The position numbers and the translations under genes are program-made. From NCBI GenBank assembly GCA_949879835.1, contig CATLBU010000005.1, forward strand, positions 1 to 22,863: a stretch of 22,863 nt of DNA, in the 5' to 3' direction. Positions 15,269 through 21,548 of this stretch are shown here, piece by piece (within the stretch, counting starts at the first letter, position 1; each line of letters starts with the position of its first letter). The DNA comes from an uncultured Bacilli bacterium (GTDB lineage Bacteria; Bacillota_I; Bacilli_A; RF39; UBA660). The notes under the pieces were generated by a model. It was given only the letters and a program-made list of their open reading frames with translations. It had not been told where the DNA came from and did no database searches.

Positions 15269-15451
15269 TTACAAATTTTTTTGTGATTCGTAAGTTGATA
15301 TAGATTCGAAAGGATTTACATATTGGTTAAATTGTTTAAAGGTTAGTCTATTTGGAATACCTGGTATTTCTACTAACTCTCTCATATTATTTTCATCATG
15401 TCTATCTACTTCTGTAGTGATAGCTTCTTCTATTGAAGTATATGAATGCCT
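15269..15451 (-). pseudogene. C-terminal gene remnant, no start
   Basis: A frame of about 60 codons on the minus strand ends in TAA at 15269-15271 and opens just after a TAA near 15452. The translated stretch looks coding (IEEAITTEVDRHDENNMREL near its start, then IPNRLTFKQFNQYVNPFES). It has no start codon with a ribosome binding site; the only internal ATG is unsupported. In DNA this AT-rich, such an open and compositionally normal frame is unlikely by chance. I read it as the tail of a lost gene left behind the phosphotransferase gene. The original family is not recognised. Confidence 0.5.
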
Positions 15452-15457
15452 TTTTTA

Positions 15458-16390
15458 TTAGAATTTGTGTTTAAAATGCAATTCATCTTGAAGGATTACT
15501 ATTTTTGAATCCTCTATAACATTGGTTTTTAATTCTTTTTCATTTGGATAATTTATAAGCTGTTTTAAAGAGTATATCATATCGTAGATAGCAAGTCTTT
15601 GAGCTAGGAAGGGGATATTAACTAATTCGGGATAATATCTTTCAATATATAGTTTTATATTTGTATAATCATTTGAATCGATATATTTCTCTGTTTCTTC
15701 GCTAGCAAATTTCCAAGGTTTTCTAACCATCCTAAAAAATATATCTAATTCAAAATCTCCTGGCGCAAACATGGATCTTTCAAAATCAATTAATTTTATT
15801 TTTCCGTTGTTATAGAATATATTATCAAAGTGTAAATCGTTATGAACGAGAACAAAGGTTTTACTTCGCAAATATTTTTCGTATTTTGAATATGCATGTT
15901 TGATAAGTTGTTCTTCTTCTTTGTTAAAAATATCAAGTTCCTTGATTTTAGCGTATAATAAAGAAAATTGTTTTTTATTATAATCAGCCCAATTATAACT
16001 TTGTCCAATCTTAGAATGCAATTGTTTCATTACTGCACATATTTGTTTTATTATTTCTTCCCTTTGCTCTTCAGAAAGTGTATGCCAAATGTTATATAGA
16101 GAAATTCCATCTACTTTTTCAATTATTTCGTAATAGTAGGGAACCTCTTTCTTTTCTACACTGGAATAATATAATTTTGGGATCGAACGACTTCCAGAAT
16201 TTGAATTATAAAAATCTATTTCTTTTTTGAAATTTTCTTCATTTTTTATATTGGTACATATTTTAAGAATAAAAGAATCATTAATACTATAGATTGTATT
16301 TGTAAATCCTACATTTATTTTTGTTATACTTGGATTATTTCCAAATAAATTTATGTTTTTATGAATAATTGAATTAATAATTTTTTGCAT
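15458..16390 (-). CDS. Aminoglycoside/choline-kinase family phosphotransferase
   Basis: A 310-residue APH-fold kinase. Landmarks: GFTNTIY nucleotide loop (29-35), ILKI with K43, E90-type acidic residue in YYEIIEKVDG, the Brenner motif LVHNDLHFDN (181-190, catalytic D185, N190) and LIDFE (200-204, metal-binding D202). Members phosphorylate hydroxyls on aminoglycosides, macrolides, choline or sugars; nothing here identifies which. I start it at ATG 16390, which has AGAGG upstream and a promoter placing the transcript start near 16406. The in-frame ATG at 16411 would lie upstream of that transcript. It stands alone, with gene remnants on either side. Confidence 0.9.
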   Translation of the reverse strand: MQKIINSIIHKNINLFGNNPSITKINVGFTNTIYSINDSFILKICTNIKNEENFKKEIDFYNSNSGSRSIPKLYYSSVEKKEVPYYYEIIEKVDGISLYNIWHTLSEEQREEIIKQICAVMKQLHSKIGQSYNWADYNKKQFSLLYAKIKELDIFNKEEEQLIKHAYSKYEKYLRSKTFVLVHNDLHFDNIFYNNGKIKLIDFERSMFAPGDFELDIFFRMVRKPWKFASEETEKYIDSNDYTNIKLYIERYYPELVNIPFLAQRLAIYDMIYSLKQLINYPNEKELKTNVIEDSKIVILQDELHFKHKF

Positions 16391-16412
16391 AACCGAACCT
16401 CTATTCAGCATT

Positions 16413-16441
16413 ATTTTATCATATTTGAGTATTATGTGGAA
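16413..16441 (-). promoter_or_regulatory. Promoter of the phosphotransferase gene
   Basis: On the minus strand TTCCAC (16441-16436) and TAAAAT (16418-16413) are 17 bases apart, and the -10 is extended by TGa. The transcript would start near 16406, giving a short leader before the ATG at 16390. Confidence 0.5.
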
Positions 16442-16566
16442 GGTAGCTCAAAAGCTTCTTTTAAATTAAAATAGGTATTGAATTAGCAGATATAAAAGAA
16501 TTTAATGGTGTATATGAAATTACAGATAACAATGGATTTAAACTAATTAATAGTCAACCGATATGA
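16427..16566 (+). pseudogene. Frameshifted C-terminal gene remnant
   Basis: On the plus strand the frame at 16427 reads EYYVEGSSKASFKLK and stops at a TAG at 16472-16474. The frame from 16465 continues as IKIGIELADIKEFNGVYEIT and so on to a TGA at 16564-16566. Joined by a single-base shift in the A/T-rich run near 16465-16472, the two give one smooth coding-like sequence of about 45 residues. No start codon or ribosome binding site is seen, and the 5' part is lost. The family is not recognised. Confidence 0.4.
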
Positions 16567-16579
16567 GATTAATATACCA

Positions 16580-16927
16580 CTATTTATATAATAAAAAAGA
16601 AAGTATCTCTTTGTAATGATAACTTTCTTTATTTAAAACATATTTTATTTTTCCTCTGTATCTTCCATATTTTTTGTGTTCTACCCAATGTATTTCTAAA
16701 AGGTGACCGTTTACTAAGGCGAATCCTTTCACTTTATACCATTCACTAGGTTTTCCACCATATTTATTTGCATATACATATGCGTTTCTAAATTTGGGCG
16801 CACTTCTCCCACCTGCAAATATAGAAACATAATAAATTTTCTGATTTGCAGGGAAGGTATACACTTTTCTTTTGTAAGTATATTTTATATCATATCCATA
16901 TTGTATACCTTCATTTAGATTGAGCAT
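16580..16927 (-). CDS. Small basic protein of unknown function (115 aa)
   Basis: A 115-residue, strongly basic, aromatic-rich protein. The second half reads GGKPSEWYKVKGF then LEIHWVEHKKYGRYRGKIKY; Trp-Tyr-Lys-Lys-Gly followed by EIHWxE is reminiscent of small nuclease-type toxin domains, but I cannot name a family. I start it at ATG 16927, which has GAGGGA 5-6 bases upstream; an earlier in-frame GTG at 16966 sits inside a terminator hairpin. A promoter at 17027-17055 and an intrinsic terminator lie in its leader, so expression may depend on read-through. Its own 3' end overlaps another terminator hairpin. Confidence 0.7.
   Translation of the reverse strand: MLNLNEGIQYGYDIKYTYKRKVYTFPANQKIYYVSIFAGGRSAPKFRNAYVYANKYGGKPSEWYKVKGFALVNGHLLEIHWVEHKKYGRYRGKIKYVLNKESYHYKEILSFLLYK
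16592..16629 (-). terminator. Intrinsic terminator overlapping the 3' end of the small basic gene
   Basis: AAGAAAGT-ATC (16597-16607) pairs with GAT-A-ACTTTCTT (16618-16629). On the minus strand it is followed by TTTTTATTAT. The stem and T-run lie within the last codons of the gene, before its stop at 16580-16582. Confidence 0.65.
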
Positions 16928-16953
16928 ATTATCCCTCATTTCTAAATTTGGGC
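16785..16953 (-). repeat. 15-base direct repeat in the small basic gene and its leader
   Basis: TTTCTAAATTTGGGC occurs identically at 16785-16799 (inside the coding region) and 16939-16953 (in the leader before the start), 154 bases apart in the same direction. It could be a recombination scar or a shared binding site. Confidence 0.6.
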
Positions 16954-16955
16954 AC

Positions 16956-16983
16956 AAAAAAACCACGTAAAAAAACGTAGTTT
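16956..16983 (-). terminator. Intrinsic terminator in the leader of the small basic gene
   Basis: AAACCACGT (16960-16968) pairs with ACGTAGTTT (16975-16983) with one mismatch and a 6-base loop. On the minus strand the stem is followed by a run of seven T. It lies between the promoter at 17027-17055 and the start codon at 16927, so it could be an attenuator. Confidence 0.6.
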
Positions 16984-17026
16984 AAATGCTAAAATATAAA
17001 AAAGGCCACAAAAAACCCATATATAA

Positions 17027-17055
17027 ATTATATACTTTTTAAACTTTAAAGTAAA
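17027..17055 (-). promoter_or_regulatory. Promoter for the small basic gene
   Basis: On the minus strand TTTACT (17055-17050) and TATAAT (17032-17027) are 17 bases apart. The predicted leader of about 90 bases contains the terminator at 16956-16983 and an imperfect repeat (GGTTTTTTGTGGCC against GGTTTTTTTGTGCCC). Confidence 0.6.
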
Positions 17056-17083
17056 TAAAATAAGGGATAGTCTAAAAAAATAA

Positions 17084-17112
17084 TTTTACTAATTATTCAC
17101 ATATGGTATAAT
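17084..17112 (+). promoter_or_regulatory. Promoter of the AbiEi-CPCC gene
   Basis: TTTTAC (17084-17089) and TATAAT (17107-17112) are 17 bases apart, with an extended TGg. Transcription would start at about 17118-17120, which is the ATG itself, so the mRNA appears leaderless. Confidence 0.7.
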
Positions 17113-17118
17113 GAAATT

Positions 17119-18276
17119 ATGAATATATATAGTTATAAGGAGATAAAAGAAAAATTTAAAAATGAATATAATATAAAGATTCAATTAAAGCGAAAAAAAT
17201 TATTTAAAATTCAGAAAGGATTATATTCTGATACCCAAGAGGTTGATGAGTTAACTATTCTATTTAAAAAGTATTCAGGTTGTATATTAACTTTAGAAAG
17301 TGCTTTTTATTATTATGAATTAAGTAGTATTAAACCAAATAAAATCATTGTTGGGACTAGAAGGAATTTTACTAGAATAAATTTATATAATGTACATCAG
17401 ATTTTTTATTCAAATACATATTTAGATGATAATGCGATCCATTATGTAAAAAATGGTATTGAAGTTAATGTATTTAGTAGGGAACGTCTTTTAGTAGAAC
17501 TGATACGTAATAAAAATAAATTTTCAAAAGATTATTATGATGAGGTATATAGAAATTATTTAAGAATAAGTGATAGCTTAGATTCTGATTTAGTTTTAAA
17601 ATATGCCAAAATGTATAGAAATAAAGAGGCAGAAAATTTCGCAAGAAAATACATTCATTATATAAGGAGTGATCAAGAAGAAGAATATGAGTACTATTTT
17701 AGTCATGACAAAAATAAAGTATATGCATATGGAGCAAGATTGCACCTTTATGGAGATAAATGCGAGTGCTGTAATAACAAGACTATTGGACTATTACAAG
17801 TGGTTTGCTACAAATGTGGTTGGTGGAACTCTTATTCTAAAACGGTTGATGAGAATGAAATAAATGACGAAAATGGAATGTCGTTAAATGCATATAGAAT
17901 TCAATACGTAGAAAAGTTAAAGGAGAATCCAAATTATAATTGGGCAGAAATGAGAAATAGAACAGGACCTATAAGGAAAATTATTAAAAAGACTATAATA
18001 GATGAAGAAAAAAATATATGTTCATGTTGTGGGCATAACACCATTCATAGATGGTATGATCAATGTTATTATTGTGGTTGGGTTGCCGATTATGTGCAAG
18101 AAGATAAGAATTTGGATTCCGAGGATAATGGACCAAATAAATATCCACTTTGGTGGTACAAAGAGGACTATGAAATTTTTATTAAAAATAATCCAAATTA
18201 TATTTATAAAGATAATCCTAAAGTTTTTGAAGATTTTTTAGAACGTGACATTGATTTAGAAGAAACAAAAAATTAA
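17119..18276 (+). CDS. AbiEi-type antitoxin fused to two CPCC zinc-finger-like domains
   Basis: A 385-residue protein. Residues 1-180 follow the AbiEi pattern: a winged-helix N-terminus ending in LFKIQKGLYSD (28-38), LTLESAFYYYELS (57-69), KPNKIIVGTRR (72-82) and VFSRERLLVELIRNKNKF (118-135). AbiEi is the antitoxin and autorepressor of the AbiE system. Residues 215-263 and 301-352 are two Cys-rich CPCC-type domains with identical spacing: C215, C217, C218, C230, C233 and C301, C303, C304, C316, C319. They probably bind zinc. No AbiEii nucleotidyltransferase gene follows. The start lacks a ribosome binding site and coincides with the predicted transcript start. The tail beyond 352 is acidic. 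Confidence 0.85.
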   Translation: MNIYSYKEIKEKFKNEYNIKIQLKRKKLFKIQKGLYSDTQEVDELTILFKKYSGCILTLESAFYYYELSSIKPNKIIVGTRRNFTRINLYNVHQIFYSNTYLDDNAIHYVKNGIEVNVFSRERLLVELIRNKNKFSKDYYDEVYRNYLRISDSLDSDLVLKYAKMYRNKEAENFARKYIHYIRSDQEEEYEYYFSHDKNKVYAYGARLHLYGDKCECCNNKTIGLLQVVCYKCGWWNSYSKTVDENEINDENGMSLNAYRIQYVEKLKENPNYNWAEMRNRTGPIRKIIKKTIIDEEKNICSCCGHNTIHRWYDQCYYCGWVADYVQEDKNLDSEDNGPNKYPLWWYKEDYEIFIKNNPNYIYKDNPKVFEDFLERDIDLEETKN

Positions 18277-18292
18277 TTGAATTAGGTATTTT

Positions 18293-18320
18293 AAAAGCTA
18301 TGAAAGATTTCATAGCTTTT
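18293..18320. terminator. Bidirectional intrinsic terminator
   Basis: A 12-base perfect inverted repeat, AAAAGCTATGAA (18293-18304) / TTCATAGCTTTT (18309-18320), with a 4-base loop. It ends in T-runs on both strands and lies between convergent genes. The remaining gap to 18507 holds nothing else I can support. Confidence 0.85.
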
Positions 18321-18507
18321 GTCTTGAATTTTTGGAAGTTATTAACTATTTAACATGTTCTGAAATCCAATTAAAGTATTTTTCTCTTTTCAAAATATAC
18401 CATAAAATTTTAATTTCTTCAGTATATTATAATAAATATTCTAACTGTATTTATATCAGTGTCTTATATTGCCGTTATCTATATTGAACTCATATTAGTA
18501 GAAAACT

Positions 18508-19092
18508 TCAGTTTTTTGAATGACTATATAATGTGTATATTAAATTCTTTTCTGTTTTTAATTGACTCAGATAATCTAAGAGTGAAAAACCTATTATATT
18601 TTCTGAATAAATTTGTTTAATTTTTGGTAATTTACTTTCATTTATTTGGTTTTCGAACTCCTCCATATTGAACAATATAATATCCTTTTCAATTTTGCTA
18701 AACTGACTATGAATTTTTATAAGTACTTTTTTCATTTCTGGTAAGATAGTTGATTTTGAATGAAAAACAAGATAACAGAATTTATTATTTTCTTTTGATA
18801 CACAACGCAATTCTATCATAGGATTTCTCAATTTTTGTTTACTTACACAATTTGCCATGTGAGAATACAAACTATTATGATCTATTAAATAAGATCCATA
18901 ACTAATTACAACTTGCTTGGGCGTTATTAATATTACTGCAATTTTAGACTTTGATTCAAAAAAACTTACTAAATCAAATTCATTTGTCATATTTTTTAAT
19001 CTTTCAATATTTACTAAATTTATTATATCTCCTTTTGCTCGTAATACTTCTTCTTTTGATAATGAGTATTTTTCATAATTTGATAAATTCAT
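18508..19092 (-). CDS. Protein of unknown function (194 aa)
   Basis: A 194-residue protein I cannot assign. The first half has alternating strands (KIAVILITPKQVVISYGSYL near 50-69, then IELRCV and KFCYLVFHS), suggesting an alpha/beta sandwich. The second half is helical and charged with ILFNMEEFENQI and ends in a Leu-rich segment. No catalytic motif, membrane span or signal peptide is evident. The start is supported by GAGGGG upstream of the ATG. It is monocistronic, ending toward the bidirectional terminator at 18293-18320. Confidence 0.75.
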   Translation of the reverse strand: MNLSNYEKYSLSKEEVLRAKGDIINLVNIERLKNMTNEFDLVSFFESKSKIAVILITPKQVVISYGSYLIDHNSLYSHMANCVSKQKLRNPMIELRCVSKENNKFCYLVFHSKSTILPEMKKVLIKIHSQFSKIEKDIILFNMEEFENQINESKLPKIKQIYSENIIGFSLLDYLSQLKTEKNLIYTLYSHSKN

Positions 19093-19289
19093 TTATATCA
19101 ACCCCTCTCTAATGTATAATTTACGAATTTAAATTACAATCTTTTGCATAATATAAAACTTGCCATGTGTGATTGATTTATTAAAATTGGAGCAATTCAG
19201 CTACATTTTGTGAACTTTGTTCTCCTAAAAATTATATATGAATTATGATTGAATTTCAATGGGATATAGAAAAAGTATGCTTTAAGTAG

Positions 19290-19295
19290 TATAAT
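19290..19295 (+). promoter_or_regulatory. -10 box of the glycosylase-like/methyltransferase gene
   Basis: TATAAT in AGTATAATTTTATTA lies 25 bases before the ATG at 19321. It shares the downstream TTTATT with other promoters in the window. The -35 is weak. Confidence 0.5.
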
Positions 19296-19320
19296 TTTAT
19301 TAGTAAAAGTGGAGGAAGTC

Positions 19321-20697
19321 ATGAATAAAGATGAAATATTAAGAAAAGTAGATATTTTGTATATAATGTGGAAACAAGGTAGTCTTGGTGGAGAGTTTAT
19401 GCCAGAAGATGAAAATCCCCATTTAGAAAAAGATTCGATACAAAATTATTTATATTTTACATTGCCTATGGCTCTAAACTATCAAAGAAATTCTTATACA
19501 TTATGGGAAAGTGCTAATAAAACATATAATGATGAAGAAACAAGATTTGTATTTAATCCTCAAGTTTGTTTAGAAAAAAGTTTTGAAGAATTACAATACG
19601 CACTTACTAAATATAAAGTGGCATTACAAAAACAAAAGCAAACTGAAATTTGGTTGTCACTTTGCAATACATTTGTAGAATTATTTGATGGGGATATAAG
19701 AAAATTATTTGATACATTAGATAATGATGTAGATAAGATTAGAGGCTTTATACAAAAGGATAATAAAAAGAAGTTCCCATATTTATCTGGTACGAAAATA
19801 TGTAATTATTGGTTATACGTTATTTGGCAATATACAGATAGAGAGTATAAAAATATAGAAAATCTGACAGTAGCCCCTGATACACATGTTATTAAAGCAA
19901 CTCATAAATTAGGCCTTATTAATGATAAAGAATTAGAACGAACTGACGTTCAACTAATAGTAATAGATAAATGGAATAAATTATTTGATGGAACAAAGTA
20001 TAAACCTATTGATATCCATACTGCATTATGGTTATGGAGTAGAAATGGATTTATAGATTTAGATGAAAGTGTTTTAGATGGCAATTCTATGAAGAATAAA
20101 ATTAAAAGTTCATATGAAAACAATAACTATATAGAAAAATATAGAAAAAGAGATTTATTGCCTTTTGAAAAAAGTGTTTTTGATAAAGTTATAGAATTAA
20201 TACCAAAACAAGGAAAAATCCTAGATTTGGGATGTGGCAGTGGTTATCCTTATGATTACTATTTTTGTTCTAAGGGATTTAGTCTTGTAGGTATAGATTT
20301 TTGTGAAAAACATATAAATCAGGCAAAAAAGATAAATACTAATGCCAATTATATTGTTAATGATATTGAAAATTATAAAATGGGCATGCATTATGATTTA
20401 ATAATGATGTTATTTTCCTTACTTCATTTGCCAAGAGAAAAGCATAAAGAAATCTTATCTAATATATATAATAATCTAAATGACGATGGTATATTATTGC
20501 TTACCCTTAGAGATGAAGATGCAGGTATAATGAAATATAAAAATGATTTTTGCAATCAAGAAATGATGTGGAGTTATTATGATTATGAAACATATATAAA
20601 AATGCTTTCAGAAATTGGATTTAAAGTTAAATATAGTGAGAATCAAAATAAATATGGTATTGAGGAAAGTCATAATTGGATAATATTACAAAAATAG
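19321..20697 (+). CDS. HhH-GPD-like domain fused to a SAM methyltransferase
   Basis: A 458-residue protein. Residues 1-250 are mostly helical and carry FPYLSGTKICNYW (152-164) followed by VAPDTHVIKATHKLGLI (184-200). This is the helix-hairpin-helix lysine (K159) and catalytic aspartate (D187) pattern of HhH-GPD DNA glycosylases; the 28-residue spacing is longer than in endonuclease III. A later PIDIHTALWLW (229-239) adds a second His-containing helix. Residues 298-458 are a class I methyltransferase: ILDLGCGSG (300-308), GIDFCEKH (324-331) and MHYDLIMMLFSLLHL (356-370). I start it at ATG 19321, preceded by GGAGGAAG; the upstream GTG at 19309 overlaps that site. Target is unknown. Confidence 0.8.
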   Translation: MNKDEILRKVDILYIMWKQGSLGGEFMPEDENPHLEKDSIQNYLYFTLPMALNYQRNSYTLWESANKTYNDEETRFVFNPQVCLEKSFEELQYALTKYKVALQKQKQTEIWLSLCNTFVELFDGDIRKLFDTLDNDVDKIRGFIQKDNKKKFPYLSGTKICNYWLYVIWQYTDREYKNIENLTVAPDTHVIKATHKLGLINDKELERTDVQLIVIDKWNKLFDGTKYKPIDIHTALWLWSRNGFIDLDESVLDGNSMKNKIKSSYENNNYIEKYRKRDLLPFEKSVFDKVIELIPKQGKILDLGCGSGYPYDYYFCSKGFSLVGIDFCEKHINQAKKINTNANYIVNDIENYKMGMHYDLIMMLFSLLHLPREKHKEILSNIYNNLNDDGILLLTLRDEDAGIMKYKNDFCNQEMMWSYYDYETYIKMLSEIGFKVKYSENQNKYGIEESHNWIILQK

Positions 20698-20703
20698 AAA
20701 ATA

Positions 20704-20738
20704 AGCATGTGGGTAATTCTCACATGCTATAATTTTTT
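20704..20738. terminator. Bidirectional intrinsic terminator between convergent genes
   Basis: AGCATGTGGG (20704-20713) pairs with CTCACATGCT (20719-20728, one G-U) around a 5-base loop, followed on the plus strand by ATAATTTTTT. On the minus strand TATTTTC follows. It overlaps the stop of the minus-strand HAD gene. Confidence 0.85.
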
Positions 20739-21446
20739 CTTTAGTTGTAATAATTTATTGATTGTCATAGTAGGACAATATTCTTCTGGTAAAGAACTAT
20801 TATTAGGATTGAACCAACAAGTATCAATTCCGTTATTCATTCCTCCTAAAACATCAGTTGTTAATGAATCGCCAATTAATAACATCCTACTTTTATCCTT
20901 ATTTTGTGTCTTATTATATAAGTAATCAAAAAATTCTGACATTGGCTTTGAAAAACCAACTTCTTCTGAACAAACCATTGAGGAAACATATGACATTAAT
21001 TTTGCTTTTTTTAATTTATTAATTGCTGCCTCTTTAGGGCCATTTGTGGCTATAAGAATCTCATGATGATGATAAAGTTCTTGTAGCAATTTACCAGCAT
21101 TTTCAATTTCTACTATATTAACACCTAACATACTACAATATAATTCATTAAGTGTAACTGCAGAATTAAAGTTTAATTCTAATTCTTTAAAGAAAAGAAT
21201 AAATCTATTTGCTCTTAAATATGTTATTTTATCTTCAAGTGTTTTTATTGAATCAGAAATAATCATATCTCCGTTCTCCCAAGTATGCCAATATGCAGTG
21301 TCAAATTTTTTCCATTTTGAAAATAATTCATCGCTATATTCTAATCCTAATTCATTAATCATAATAGTAAAGGCATATTTAATTGACTGATTATTATCTA
21401 TTAATGTATCATCTAAATCAAAAATAAGTGTTTCATATTTACTCAT
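20727..21446 (-). CDS. yjjG: HAD hydrolase, YjjG-type nucleotidase
   Basis: A 239-residue HAD phosphatase with all four motifs: IFDLDDTL (8-15; nucleophile D10, acid D12), ILIATNGP (130-137; T134), GFSKP (164-168; K167) and LLIGDSLTTDVLGG (189-202; D193 and D198). The ATNGP loop, the size and the GFSKP form match the YjjG group of house-cleaning pyrimidine nucleotidases; related HADs have the same core, so the substrate is not certain. I start it at ATG 21446, with GGGAG nine bases upstream; an in-frame TTG three codons earlier has no separate site. It has an extended -10 upstream and a bidirectional terminator at its end. Confidence 0.88.
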   Translation of the reverse strand: MSKYETLIFDLDDTLIDNNQSIKYAFTIMINELGLEYSDELFSKWKKFDTAYWHTWENGDMIISDSIKTLEDKITYLRANRFILFFKELELNFNSAVTLNELYCSMLGVNIVEIENAGKLLQELYHHHEILIATNGPKEAAINKLKKAKLMSYVSSMVCSEEVGFSKPMSEFFDYLYNKTQNKDKSRMLLIGDSLTTDVLGGMNNGIDTCWFNPNNSSLPEEYCPTMTINKLLQLKKKL

Positions 21447-21470
21447 AAATATCAACTCCCAATGTCGTCT

Positions 21471-21479
21471 ATTGTACCA
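21471..21479 (-). promoter_or_regulatory. Extended -10 for the HAD gene
   Basis: On the minus strand TGgTACAAT lies 24 bases before the ATG at 21446. The -35 region is not convincing. Confidence 0.45.
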
Positions 21480-21548
21480 TTTTTTTATTTAAATTACATT
21501 ACTTTATATATATATTTATAATTTTTCAGTAATCAAAATAAAGAACGC

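Noticed and set aside
16928..16966. GTG start at 16966 for the small basic gene
   Set aside because: The GTG falls inside a terminator hairpin; ATG 16927 has a correctly spaced GAGGGA site.
15158..17118. Insertion sequence or phage element bringing in the phosphotransferase
   Set aside because: No transposase, integrase, terminal inverted repeats or target duplication could be found; only gene remnants and one 15-base repeat are visible.
17669..18241. Alternative plus-strand frames inside the AbiEi-CPCC gene
   Set aside because: They are out-of-frame shadows of the Cys-rich region without starts or ribosome binding sites.
18346..18424. 24-codon minus-strand frame resembling a gene remnant
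   Set aside because: It is too short to separate from chance in DNA of this composition, and it has no start or motif.
19309..19320. GTG start at 19309 for the HhH-GPD-methyltransferase gene
   Set aside because: The GTGGAGGAAG is itself the ribosome binding site for the ATG at 19321.
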